Source: Mesorhizobium qingshengii
GTDB lineage: Bacteria > Pseudomonadota > Alphaproteobacteria > Rhizobiales > Rhizobiaceae
Length of the DNA: 64,000 nt
Direction of reading: 5' to 3'
NCBI RefSeq assembly: GCF_900103325.1
Contig: NZ_FMXM01000013.1
Location: forward strand, 124,001 to 188,000
The translations under genes were made by a program, and so were the position numbers. Below, piece after piece: positions 35,730 to 44,121 of this stretch. Under the pieces are notes generated by a model. The model did not search any database and was not told where the DNA came from. It saw only the letters and a program-made list of their open reading frames with translations. Position 1 is the stretch's first letter; every line of letters begins with the position of its first letter.

Positions 35730-35930
35730 TTACAAGGGACACGGCGGGGGGGTGAAGTTCTTGATTCCCTTCGCGGGACAATCGCAGTTAGGATCGAACT
35801 TTGAAGGAGGTTCGTGGCGCTTACACCCGGGTTTGGTCTTGAAGGCGTAACCAGGAAGGGAAACGTAGCGACTTTCGCCGACGCAGCCAGCAAGTACCAG
35901 CCCCAGCGAAGCGACAATGATGGTTTTCAT
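35730..35930 (-). CDS. Small lipoprotein
   Basis: A 66-residue predicted lipoprotein. The signal peptide MKTIIVASLGLVLAGC ends in a lipobox LAGC, so the Cys would be lipidated. The short mature part contains three more Cys (GCKRHEP, NCDCPAKG) and a proline-rich tail. AGGAGAAAGAACAA precedes the ATG. No family recognised. Confidence 0.7.
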   Translation of the reverse strand: MKTIIVASLGLVLAGCVGESRYVSLPGYAFKTKPGCKRHEPPSKFDPNCDCPAKGIKNFTPPPCPL

Positions 35931-36345
35931 TTGTTCTTTCTCCTGACTGACAAAGAGCCCTTGTCGCATGTCGTCGAAGCGAAAGATTTGTCCAAGGTCA
36001 AATTCGACACGATAGCGACGGCCCATGAATCATTGTCGCTCACAGTGGGAGTCCCTCCGCGTCGAAGATTCCTCCCGGATCCGATCGATGACCGAGTTCC
36101 GTCCCTGGTCGACTCGCGTCCCATTAGGGTGGCACGCGTTGCGGCGACCCGTCGACGGAGATCGCCATGCCCCTCCAGAAGCCTCGCTGAGACTTTGGCC
36201 GCCCGCGAAACCGTTGGCTTCTAGGGGAAAGTCTTGTTTAGGAGATTCGGCAGCCTTTGCGCAGCCAATGCGGCTTGCGTCCTGGCTGTGTCGCGAGCCG
36301 CAGTTTCATAGGCGCGTGTCAATTCTGCCGTGCCGGATGTGGACA
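35931..36345. other. Intergenic stretch
   Basis: No gene supported. Open frames here on both strands lack start signals and recognisable protein features. Confidence 0.4.
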
Positions 36346-36561
36346 TTATCGGCTCGGCATATGCAAACGTCTTCGCCGTTTCCGCACTTCCCTAAGCAAT
36401 AGCTCTGGATCGCCCTCGGCGACCTTTGCTCCATCGACCGCAACGCTCTCCAGCCCGCTATCCTTCAGGTCGATTATCGCCCAGCGGTACAGAAGCCGAG
36501 GCTCAGCAGACGCGTTCACTTTGACATCTGGGTCGCCGTGCGTCCGCTTTTCGGGTTGCAT
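36346..36561 (-). CDS. Doubtful small hypothetical protein
   Basis: A 71-residue frame starting MQPEKRTHGDPDVKVNASAE. It has a plausible folded middle (LLYRWAIIDLKDSGLESVAV) and a basic end. The upstream part (about 36560-36670) looks like a degenerate dispersed repeat of Rhizobiales, so the start may be recruited from repeat DNA. It could be a gene remnant. Confidence 0.25.
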   Translation of the reverse strand: MQPEKRTHGDPDVKVNASAEPRLLYRWAIIDLKDSGLESVAVDGAKVAEGDPELLLREVRKRRRRLHMPSR

Positions 36562-36711
36562 ACCACTAGCAGCGGACGGTCGGCAGTCGGCCCAAAACAA
36601 GACATTGGAAGTCGGTGCACAGGCTGTCCGCTCGTGGCACAAGGCAGACTTTGGCGCTGCATTTGCCGTTTGGCTATAGCCACGGCTTGAGGGCATTTCT
36701 TATTGCCCCCC

Positions 36712-38214
36712 TCACAGCGCCAAACTCCCCTGCTCCACCTCCCCCGCATTGGGGTCGCCCGGCGCGGTCGCCCAGGCGAGTTCCACCAGCGTCACGGTGC
36801 GCCTTCCGGTTCCGTCGAGTTGGCAGACGATCAGGCCCTGCTCCTCGATATAGGTCAAGAGACGCCGGGCGCGGCGCAGCGAGTGGGAGCCATAGGCGCG
36901 GGCGATGGCGGCGTCGCTCGGGCATGGCCAGCCTTCCTTGGCCGCGCGCGCGATCATCATGAACACGCCCTGCATGTCGTCGGGCAGCAGCGAGGCGCGC
37001 ACCGAGACATCCTGCCAGGCGTCATCGCCCGCTGCCATGTCGGAACCCAGCCCGGCGCGGGCGCGCGTCAGCATGCGGCGAAACTCCGGCAGGTCGGGCA
37101 CGACCGAGGCGAGGCCCTCGATGCGGCAGCGGACCACGAACTCCTGGTAGAGCACGCCGATGACGCGGAACCCCGCGTCAGGCTGCGCCAGGATGGCGCG
37201 CAGCACACGGTCCACCCGCTCCCGCCGCTCCGCAAGGTCCTCGGCGCTGATTTGCGGCTCCGCCGGTTCGGGGCGGATCTCCAGCGCCGCCGATTTCGCC
37301 GCCATCAGCTGATCGAGCAGGTCCGGCGACGACCGGCGCTGCGGCCGCACGGTCTCGGGCGGCGGCGCGGCCAGGATGATCGCGCGCGCGTCCTCGAGCG
37401 CTGACTCCGGCAACGGCATCAGGCGCGGCGTGCCATTGCGCGGGCTTGTATCGGTCGGGCCGATGCGCAAGCCCAGCGGACGGCGCGACAGCGCCGGGCC
37501 GAGCGCCATGAACTGCCCGCGCTCCAGGTCGCGAAACGCCTCCGCCTGCCGCCGCTCCATGCCCAAAAGGTCGGCGGCGCGCGCCATGTCGATGTCGAGG
37601 AAGGTGCGGCCCATCAGGAAATTGGAAGCCTCGGCCGCGACGTTCTTGGCGAGCTTGGCCAGCCGTTGGGTGGCGATGATGCCGGCAAGCCCGCGTTTGC
37701 GGCCGCGGCACATCAGATTGGTCATGGCGCCGAGCGAGAGTTTGCGCGCTTCGTCCGAAACCTCGCCGGCCACCGCCGGCGCGAACAGCTGCGCCTCGTC
37801 CACCACCACCAGCATCGGGTACCAGTGGTCGCGCGCGACCTCGAACAGCCCGCCGAGGAAGGCGGCGGCGCGCCGCATCTGGTTCTCGGCGTCGAGCCCT
37901 TCGAGATTGAGCACGGTGGAGACGCGATGGATGCGCGCCCGCTCGCCGGCGCTTTGCAGGCCGCGCTCGGTATGCTCCTCGGCATCGATCACCAGATGGC
38001 CGTAACGGTCGCCCAGCGAGACGAAGTCGCCTTCGGGGTCGATGATGGTCTGCTGCACCCAGGGCGCGCTCTGCTCCAGGAGACGCCGCAAGAGATGCGA
38101 TTTGCCGGATCCCGAATTGCCCTGCACCAGAAGGCGAGTCGCCAGCAGTTCCTCGAGATCCAGGGTCGCCGGGGCGCCGGCGGTCGTGTGTCCCATCTCG
38201 ATCGCAACGGTCAT
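36712..38214 (-). CDS. HerA-like (DUF87) ATP-binding protein
   Basis: A 500-residue cytosolic ATPase of the FtsK/HerA branch. Walker A GNSGSGKSH is at residues 32-40 and Walker B MLVVVDEAQLF near 140. MCRGRKRGLAGIIATQRLAK is the HerA-type sensor region. A helical C-terminal part (about 300-490) includes a possible winged helix (RAYGSHSLRRARRLLTYIEE). HerA relatives pump DNA in repair or defence, but no NurA or other nuclease lies beside it, so its role is unclear. AAGGAGAG lies before the ATG at 38212-38214. Confidence 0.85.
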   Translation of the reverse strand: MTVAIEMGHTTAGAPATLDLEELLATRLLVQGNSGSGKSHLLRRLLEQSAPWVQQTIIDPEGDFVSLGDRYGHLVIDAEEHTERGLQSAGERARIHRVSTVLNLEGLDAENQMRRAAAFLGGLFEVARDHWYPMLVVVDEAQLFAPAVAGEVSDEARKLSLGAMTNLMCRGRKRGLAGIIATQRLAKLAKNVAAEASNFLMGRTFLDIDMARAADLLGMERRQAEAFRDLERGQFMALGPALSRRPLGLRIGPTDTSPRNGTPRLMPLPESALEDARAIILAAPPPETVRPQRRSSPDLLDQLMAAKSAALEIRPEPAEPQISAEDLAERRERVDRVLRAILAQPDAGFRVIGVLYQEFVVRCRIEGLASVVPDLPEFRRMLTRARAGLGSDMAAGDDAWQDVSVRASLLPDDMQGVFMMIARAAKEGWPCPSDAAIARAYGSHSLRRARRLLTYIEEQGLIVCQLDGTGRRTVTLVELAWATAPGDPNAGEVEQGSLAL

Positions 38215-38351
38215 GTCTCGACTCTCCTTGAGGAGAGGGCTTATCAACCTGCCTGCGGCCCGTCGAGCGTGCCATCGCCGCCCACCCGGTGTTCCACACC
38301 TATGCGGCCAAATCGCCACACTTCAGCCAGCCTGACCGCCTGGAGAGCTGG

Positions 38352-38993
38352 CTATACCGGCTTGACCGGCGGCAAGGGCGGCGCGTCCAGTCCCTTGAAG
38401 GGGTCGTGCCAGGCGTCGATGGCTTCGAGCTGGCGATACCAGCGCGCGACGGATGGGTAGTCGCCGAGCGGCAATCTGGCGACATCGTTGAAGGGCAGGA
38501 ACGTCGCCATGCGGAAGTCGGCATAGGACACAGCATTCCCGGCCAGCCATTGCCGGTGGACGAGCTCGGCCTCGAGGATCCCGGCGGCCCTGCCGAACTC
38601 TCCCAGCCCCTCCCCGATCTTTTCCTGATCGATCGGCCCGAGCCCGTAGCGCTGCTTGGTCCCGCGCTCGAAATGCACGGTGTCGCAGGCGCGCACGAAG
38701 TTCTCCTTGCCCCAGCTCAGCCAGCGGATCATCTCGGGTTCATCGTCGCCGGTGCGCCAGAAATCCGAATGCGCGTCACGTGACAACCGGCACGCGATGG
38801 CGTCAGCCTCCCACAAGCTGCCCGTTGGACCTGCCAGTATCGGCAAGGAGAGATTTGGATTGAGCGGGCGATACCGGTCGGCCTGCCCCGGCGCAAACGG
38901 CGAGGCGAATTCAAACTCGACCTTCGCCTCCAGGGTGCGCGCCACAGCGACCGCGAGGCGAGGATTGGGATTGCGGCTAAAATACAGTTTCAT
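38352..38993 (-). CDS. Glutathione S-transferase family protein
   Basis: A 213-residue GST-like protein. The thioredoxin-fold half begins MKLYFSRNPNPRLAVAVA and contains the glutathione-contact NPNLSLPILAGPTGSLWEAD. The helical half includes LAGNAVSYADFRMATFLPF. Such enzymes conjugate glutathione or reduce peroxides. The ATG at 38991-38993 is chosen by alignment; no clear ribosome site is seen. Confidence 0.85.
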   Translation of the reverse strand: MKLYFSRNPNPRLAVAVARTLEAKVEFEFASPFAPGQADRYRPLNPNLSLPILAGPTGSLWEADAIACRLSRDAHSDFWRTGDDEPEMIRWLSWGKENFVRACDTVHFERGTKQRYGLGPIDQEKIGEGLGEFGRAAGILEAELVHRQWLAGNAVSYADFRMATFLPFNDVARLPLGDYPSVARWYRQLEAIDAWHDPFKGLDAPPLPPVKPV

Positions 38994-39160
38994 GTCGGGG
39001 CCGGTGCTGGATGGTCTCTGCTTTGATCTTCTCGGAAGATCTCGCCTCGCTTTCTTGGCCGACCAACTCTCTTCGTACCGCCGATCGGAAGCAACCCACA
39101 TCCGTCATTGAGCCGCCACTTTGTGCCGGTTAGCATGGGCTGGGCTTATCGGGGTTGTGG

Positions 39161-39619
39161 ATGGCGGGCTGGCATCGCGTCATCGCTTTCGCGGCGTTGC
39201 TGCTGATGCAGCTGCTGCTGGCATGGCCGGCGTCCGCTGAAGACGCCAGGCCGCTGCGCGGCGTGGCGCTGGTCATCGGCGAGTCCAGATACCAGTCCCT
39301 GCCCGCGCTTCCCAACCCGGCCAACGACGCGCGTGCCGTCGCCCAGTTGCTCGGCAGTCTCGGCTTCGAGGTCAGCTCGATCCCCAATGGCGACGGTCCC
39401 CGCCTGGCGCGTGGCCTGAAACACTTCGTCGAGGACGCGGCCGGCGCCGATGTCGCCATCGGCACAAGAACGCACGACAGAGCGAGCCTGCTGGCGGCCC
39501 GCGACGCCTTCATCTCAGCCCGCGACATCTTCCGCGAGCAGCATTACTCATCCGGCTTCGAGGGCTTTTACCGGAAGGAACTCGACCTCGTGGAGCAGCA
39601 ACTCGCCCAGGCGAAATGA
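39161..39619 (+). pseudogene. Deleted caspase-family (peptidase C14) remnant
   Basis: A 152-residue frame with a signal peptide (WHRVIAFAALLLMQLLLAWP) and the opening of a caspase-like domain (GVALVIGESRYQSLPALPNP, then NDARAVAQLLGSLGFEV). After GADVAIG, where the catalytic SGHG His should follow, the sequence jumps to an unrelated tail (ISARDIFREQHYSSGFEGFY). Both catalytic residues are lost, so an in-frame internal deletion is likely. It may still be expressed as a short exported protein. Confidence 0.65.
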
Positions 39620-40023
39620 ACCGGACGCCAACGCCGGCCCGGGCAAGGCCTGTGGATAGTAACCAGATGTTCACCATGGGCCCGCGTTCCGATTGAAGGC
39701 ATCCGGCATCCGCGTAGCCTGACCCTGCATCACCCCCCAATGTGATGCGTCCCCAACGCCCCCAATGGCGGCCGGCGCCTTCAAGTTCTCTCCATTCAGT
39801 ATGCGCCGGTCGCCACCCCTGGTTCTTCTCGCGCGGCAACAGCCAGCTTCGCGGTGCCTGTCGAGCCCCGGCGCTGGATCCGCCAACTGAAACCCGTATG
39901 CTGGCGCAAAGCCGGGGTTGACCGGCCCGGATCGCGAGGCGACACTTCACCCGAAGAGCACTTCCGGGGATGCCCATGGCTGGCCTGGACTTGCCCGACG
40001 CACAGGCGCGAGGAGGAATTGCG
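39620..40023. other. Intergenic stretch without a recognisable gene
   Basis: Nothing supported on either strand in this 400-base gap; no repeat or promoter stands out. Confidence 0.45.
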
Positions 40024-40329
40024 ATGGACGAGCCCGAACGGTGGCGCCACATGTCGACGGCGCCGAGGGATGGCAGCCGCATCCTGGTCACGGTTCGTCC
40101 GTCCGAACAGGGGCCGGCGGAAGTCGATCTCGCCTACTGGTCGCGCGGCGACCAGTTCGCCAGCGAAGGCTGGCGCGCGTCGGATTCCTCGCCCGGACGC
40201 GTCATCGAATACGCCGAACCGGAGCTGAAATGCTGGATGCCGCTGCCGACGGCCAACCTCAGCCGCGCCTCGATGCCGGCGCCCTGGCAAGGCGACGACG
40301 CCCAGCAGTTGGACGGCTCGGGGATTTAG
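40024..40329 (+). CDS. Conserved-type hypothetical protein
   Basis: A 101-residue protein (MDEPERWRHMSTAPRDGSRI at the start). The opening WxxxSTAPRDGSRILV is the pattern of small DUF551-like or phage/plasmid-linked proteins. CWMPLP near the end is also typical of that type. AGGAGGAATTGCG precedes the ATG. Function unknown. Confidence 0.7.
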   Translation: MDEPERWRHMSTAPRDGSRILVTVRPSEQGPAEVDLAYWSRGDQFASEGWRASDSSPGRVIEYAEPELKCWMPLPTANLSRASMPAPWQGDDAQQLDGSGI

Positions 40330-40393
40330 CGGGCTCAGCGCTGAGCGCGGCCAAATCGCGACGGAGGGAGATTGGCGAAAGCAGCGAAGCGGC

Positions 40394-40450
40394 CAATCTC
40401 CCCCCACGTGGGGGAGATGTCCGGCAGGACAGAGGGGGGCGCCGTAGAGC
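40394..40450. repeat. Intergenic palindromic repeat, left of DUF559 gene
   Basis: Same element as at 2861-2918, same orientation (AATCTCC...GGACAGAGG...CGCCGTAGAGC). An extra hairpin GGAGATTGGC/GCCAATCTCC lies just left (40367-40402). It ends about 26 bases before the DUF559 start. Confidence 0.8.
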
Positions 40451-40476
40451 ACAATCCTCAACATCGAACACTGACA

Positions 40477-40848
40477 ATGCCTCATACGCCATTGCCTCCG
40501 CGAACCCGCGCAAACGCCAGATCGATGCGCAAGATAATGACCGATGCAGAGTTGAAGCTCTGGAACGAGCTTCACGCGCATAGGTTGATGGGTCTAGGCT
40601 TTCGCGGGCAATTTCCGATCGCTGGCTACATTGTAGATTTTGCCTGCCCGGGCAAAAAGCTCTTCGTGGAGGTTGATGGGTCGCAGCACGGCGACGCAGG
40701 TCCTGCGGTGGCCGACACAGTCAGGACAAAGCGCCTGGAAGCGGATGGCTGGACAGTCCTTCGGTTCTGGAGTGACGATGTTATCCGCGACATCGACAAT
40801 GTCTGCCAACATATTGTCATCGCGGCAGGCTTGGGCGCGGTGGACTGA
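40477..40848 (+). CDS. DUF559 endonuclease-domain protein
   Basis: A 123-residue protein of the DUF559/VSR-like restriction-endonuclease fold. The catalytic segment YIVDFACPGKKLFVEVDGSQ supplies the Asp and Glu-x-Asp, and the end TKRLEADGWTVLRFWSDDVI is family-typical. Members may be DNA nickases or nucleases of unknown biological role. The gene is enclosed by two copies of one repeat in opposite orientation (40394-40450 and 40864-40916). Confidence 0.85.
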   Translation: MPHTPLPPRTRANARSMRKIMTDAELKLWNELHAHRLMGLGFRGQFPIAGYIVDFACPGKKLFVEVDGSQHGDAGPAVADTVRTKRLEADGWTVLRFWSDDVIRDIDNVCQHIVIAAGLGAVD

Positions 40849-40863
40849 TACGCTGGCGGGACA

Positions 40864-40916
40864 GCGCCCCCCTCTGTCCTGCCAGACATCTCCCCCACAC
40901 GGGGGGAGATTGGCGC
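40864..40916. repeat. Intergenic palindromic repeat, right of DUF559 gene
   Basis: Copy in the orientation of 2737-2796 (GCGCCCCCCTCTGTCCTGCC...CGGGGGGAGATTGG), beginning 16 bases after the DUF559 stop. With the left copy it forms an inverted-repeat frame around that gene. Confidence 0.8.
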
Positions 40917-40934
40917 TTCGCCGCCGGCTCGCCC

Positions 40935-41765
40935 TCAGAACGAAAACGAAGCCGTGGCGGGGTCCGACCCGACGCGGCCGGCGGCTGAATCCATGCCGCG
41001 GATGAGCGCCAGGTCCTGGGCGTCCAGCTCGAAATCGAAGACGTCGAAATTGGCGGCGATACGATCCTGGTGGATCGATTTGGGAATGACGATCAGCCCT
41101 TGCTGAAGATGCCAGCGGATGATCGTCTGCGCGACGGATTTGCCGTGTTTCCTGGCAATGCTTGTTATGGTCGGGTCGCTCAGCAGCCTGCCGCTGCCCA
41201 GCGGGCTCCAGCTTTCGGTATGGATGCTGTGCCGGGCGTGGAACTCCCTGATGCCGCGCTGCTGGAACCGGGGATGCAGCTCGATCTGGTTGACGACGGG
41301 CGTGACGCCGGTCTCGCTGATGATCCGCTCCAGATGGTCCTGGTTGAAATTCGAAACGCCGATCGACCTGATGCGACCGGCCTGCTTCAGCTCGACCAGC
41401 GTCTTCCACGCCTCGACATATTTGTCCTGGCTGGGCACCGGCCAGTGGATCAGGAAAAGGTCGAGCTGCTCGATGCCAAGCTTTTTCATCGTCTCGTCGA
41501 AGGCCTTGCGAGCCGCATCGGGCTGGTGCGCGCCATTGCGCAGTTTCGAGGTGATGAACAGTTCGCCTCGCGGCACGCCGGCGGTCCGGATCGCCTCCCC
41601 GACCCCTTCCTCGTTCTGGTAGCCCTCGGCGGTGTCGATCAGGCGATAACCGGCCTCGATCCCCCAGCGCACCACCTGGGCGGTGATGGCCTGATCGACC
41701 TGCCAGACGCCAAGGCCGAGTTGAGGAATGGCGGCGCCGTCGTTCAACGGTATCTGTTCGGGCAT
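40935..41765 (-). CDS. Aldo/keto reductase
   Basis: A 276-residue NADPH-dependent reductase of the AKR5 type (2,5-diketo-D-gluconate reductase-like). Catalytic residues appear in RLIDTAEGYQNEEGVG (Asp, Tyr), ITSKLRNG (Lys) and LIHWPVP (His). The cofactor-binding loop is VIPKSIHQDRIAANFD. It reduces aldehydes or keto sugars. AAGGACCTGATC precedes the ATG at 41763-41765. Confidence 0.92.
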   Translation of the reverse strand: MPEQIPLNDGAAIPQLGLGVWQVDQAITAQVVRWGIEAGYRLIDTAEGYQNEEGVGEAIRTAGVPRGELFITSKLRNGAHQPDAARKAFDETMKKLGIEQLDLFLIHWPVPSQDKYVEAWKTLVELKQAGRIRSIGVSNFNQDHLERIISETGVTPVVNQIELHPRFQQRGIREFHARHSIHTESWSPLGSGRLLSDPTITSIARKHGKSVAQTIIRWHLQQGLIVIPKSIHQDRIAANFDVFDFELDAQDLALIRGMDSAAGRVGSDPATASFSF

Positions 41766-41907
41766 GATCAGGTCCTTCTGCAGAGATGTCTCGGGCGGTC
41801 CGCCCGGTGCACGCCCTATCTAGGTTCGACAGGGGGCAACGGCCAGCCGCCAGCGGACAATTTGCCGGCCGCGATCCGCAATCGTGATCTGTGCGTGAAT
41901 GGGAACC

Positions 41908-42540
41908 TCACCTCGGCCGGCGCACCGCCCGCACCACCCCTACCGATCCGCCACCGCAGAAGAGCCGGTCGCCGCCATCGGATTCCAGCCCGGAGACGCC
42001 CATGCCGGCCGGCATGTCCAGCGTCTCCAGAACCTTGCCGGTTCGCGGGTCGACGCGGCGCAGGTCGCTGTCATCGCCTTCCCAGGTGGCGTGCCACAGC
42101 TCGCCGTCCACCCAGGTCACCCCGGTGACGAAACGGTTGGATTCGACGGTGCGCAGGATTGCCCCGGTCTCGGGGTCGATCTGGTGGATCTTGCGCTCGC
42201 GGTACTGCCCCACCCACAGCGTCCCTTCGGCCCAGGTCAGCCCGGAATCGCGGCCGCCGCCGGGCGCCGGGATCGTGGAAAGCACCTCGCCGGTATCAGG
42301 ATCAATCTTCTGGATGCGATCATCGGCGAGCTGGAAGAGATGCCGGCCGTCATAGGCCGTGCCGGCGTGTGCTGCCACATCGATCGAGCGCAGCGACTGT
42401 CCGCTTGCCGGATCGAAGGCATTCAGCCTGTCACCCGAGGCAAACCAGACGTTCTTGCCATCAAAGCTTACGCCACCGACCCGCTCCACGCCGGGAAACG
42501 GTCCATACTCGCGCAGGATTTCGGCCGCTGAATGTTTCAT
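41908..42540 (-). CDS. Cytoplasmic beta-propeller protein
   Basis: A 210-residue protein built of PQQ/Vgb-like propeller repeats: GGVSFDGKNVWFASGDRLNA, KIDPDTGEVLSTIPAPGG, QIDPETGAILRTVES and VDPRTGKVLETLDMP. No signal peptide is present, and only about five blades are visible. Function unknown; glutamine-cyclotransferase-like or lactonase-like roles are possible. GAGGATCAAGAC lies before the ATG. Confidence 0.75.
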   Translation of the reverse strand: MKHSAAEILREYGPFPGVERVGGVSFDGKNVWFASGDRLNAFDPASGQSLRSIDVAAHAGTAYDGRHLFQLADDRIQKIDPDTGEVLSTIPAPGGGRDSGLTWAEGTLWVGQYRERKIHQIDPETGAILRTVESNRFVTGVTWVDGELWHATWEGDDSDLRRVDPRTGKVLETLDMPAGMGVSGLESDGGDRLFCGGGSVGVVRAVRRPR

Positions 42541-42576
42541 GTCTTGATCCTCAAACCGTGTTGGTCGTGCCCCTTT

Positions 42577-43797
42577 CTAGCCATTCGGCAGCGGTGCGGG
42601 GAGTAACAAGGTGGTCGTGAATCCCACCAGCGGCGGCGTCATCCAGCGCCGCGCCCGTCCGTGTCCGAACGCCTGCACCTCGCCGGTTTCGCCAAGCTGC
42701 TCCAGCGCTCGCTGCACGCTACGCTGGCCGGTTCCAAGCGCCAGCGCCAGCGCCGAACTCGACCAAGATTCACCATCGGCGAGCAAGGCCAGCACGGCCG
42801 CGTGCCGCTCTTCGATCGGCCGCGTCAGCACCGCCACCTCGCCGGCCTGGCGCGGCGCCAGCGCGAAGCCGCGCTTGGTCGCGCCGATGTCGGCCAACGT
42901 CCGCAACTCGGCGCGCAGCCGGCCGATCTCGACCCGCAACCTGGCGCGATGCGATTCATCGGCGTGCTTGCCGCCGAAGGCCCGCGCGACGAGTTCCTCT
43001 CTCGACACATCGCCGGGCCACGCTTCGGCGAGCGTGCGCGCCAGCGTGAACAGCACCGGGCGCGTTGCCAGCGAGATCATCGTTTCCCCGCTGCGCACGG
43101 CATAGCGAAAGCTATCGACGACCAGCCCCGGCGACGCCTGTAGCGCCTCGACCTCCTCGAGCAGCAGCGGGCGCTGCTGGCCGCGCGCGATCAGCCGCGC
43201 CGCCGGCGTGTCAAGCGCCAGGAACGCGCTGTCGACCTCCGCCATGAGGCCGGCAATGCCGGCCTGGCGGGCGGCGTGGCGGGCCCACTCCAGTGCCGTG
43301 CGCGCAGGCTTCGTCTTGAGGCGCCGCATCGCAATGCCGGCGACGGCCAGTTCGTGCGCGGCCCTCGAGGCCGGCGGAAGCGGCGCCGGATCAAGCCCCG
43401 CCAGCACGTCTTCGGCCTCGTCGAGCCGCCCGATCAGCAACAGCCGCCGCACCTTGAGGTGGCCGGCATGCGCGGCGTTCAGCCGGTCGCCATGCTTTTC
43501 CAGCGTTGTCCGCGCCGCGTCGAGCGCCCTGGTCGGCCAGCCGAGGTCACGCGAGACCAGTGCGATCTCGGCCTCGGCGACGACGCATCTGGCGCGCGCC
43601 ACCGCCTCTTTCGGGCCGAAGGCGCGCGCGGCCCGCCGCAGCAGCGCCTTGGCGCGTTCGAGGTCGCCGAGCTGCGCCATGGCGATGCCGCGCAGCGCCA
43701 GCGCCGGCGCATCGTCGCGCAAGGCGACGCGGTCGAGCGCGCCGAGCGGATCGCCCGCCGCCAGCGCCAGACCTGCCGCCGTGATCAGCGAGTCCAT
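42577..43797 (-). CDS. TPR-like HTH transcriptional regulator
   Basis: A 406-residue protein. The first 200 residues are Ala/Leu-rich helical repeats resembling TPRs. A winged-helix region lies near residues 255-325 (LARTLAEAWPGDVSREELVA and RARLRVEIGRLRAELRTL), like OmpR/SARP-type domains. A second HTH follows near 345-390 (SSSALALALGTGQRSVQRAL). Its start codon lies within a 34-bp element repeated 205 bases downstream, so it is likely autoregulated. The divergent DUF899 gene is its probable target. Confidence 0.8.
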   Translation of the reverse strand: MDSLITAAGLALAAGDPLGALDRVALRDDAPALALRGIAMAQLGDLERAKALLRRAARAFGPKEAVARARCVVAEAEIALVSRDLGWPTRALDAARTTLEKHGDRLNAAHAGHLKVRRLLLIGRLDEAEDVLAGLDPAPLPPASRAAHELAVAGIAMRRLKTKPARTALEWARHAARQAGIAGLMAEVDSAFLALDTPAARLIARGQQRPLLLEEVEALQASPGLVVDSFRYAVRSGETMISLATRPVLFTLARTLAEAWPGDVSREELVARAFGGKHADESHRARLRVEIGRLRAELRTLADIGATKRGFALAPRQAGEVAVLTRPIEERHAAVLALLADGESWSSSALALALGTGQRSVQRALEQLGETGEVQAFGHGRARRWMTPPLVGFTTTLLLPAPLPNG

Positions 43798-44034
43798 TCA
43801 AATCCCGTCACACTTGTAACTCCCACCCCCGCGCCGCACCGCCCTAACTTAAGCCAGCACCGTCAACCAGCAAGCCGTGCTGGCAACCGACGGCGCGCCA
43901 AAGGAGAAGAAGATGCCCAGTTCAGCCGATCTGCCCCTCGACGCGACAATCGACACGGCCAAGCACGCCGGGCGCCACCCCTGCTGCGGCGGGCCAGACG
44001 ATTCAAATCCCGTCACACTTGTAACTCCCACCCC
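43796..44034. promoter_or_regulatory. Duplicated 34-bp regulatory element
   Basis: A perfect 34-bp direct repeat at 43796-43829 and 44001-44034. Each copy contains the near-palindrome GTCACA-CT-TGTAAC (43807-43820 and 44012-44025). The first copy overlaps the regulator's start codon; the second precedes the DUF899 gene by about 90 bases. These look like operators for the divergent HTH regulator, duplicated together with flanking DNA. Confidence 0.6.
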
Positions 44035-44107
44035 TCAGCCTGACGACCCTACCCTACCTCACGACCAGCAAGCAGCAACACGTCGCGACGGCGCGACGGC
44101 AAACTGA
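43913..44107 (+). CDS. Small hypothetical protein inside the duplicated leader
   Basis: A 64-residue frame with a strong AAGGAGAAGAAG site before its ATG. It reads MPSSADLPLDATIDTAKHAG and continues through the second copy of the 34-bp element, so its C-terminal half is translated operator DNA (SNPVTLVTPTP). It may be the truncated start of an ancestral gene left after duplication. Confidence 0.4.
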   Translation: MPSSADLPLDATIDTAKHAGRHPCCGGPDDSNPVTLVTPTPQPDDPTLPHDQQAATRRDGATAN

Positions 44108-44121
44108 CAAGGAGACGACCA

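Noticed and set aside
36025..36402. 125-codon frame in the 36 kb gap
   Set aside because: Composition and lack of a start signal suggest chance openness; no protein features.
38041..38351. Frames between the ATPase and GST genes
   Set aside because: They overlap the ATPase 5' end in antisense or lack start signals.
36712..38993. HerA-like ATPase as part of a defence system
   Set aside because: No nuclease, NurA, SIR2 or methylase gene is adjacent; the neighbours are a GST and a caspase remnant.
40394..40916. Repeats read as a CRISPR array
   Set aside because: Only single inverted copies around one gene, with no spacer-repeat periodicity.
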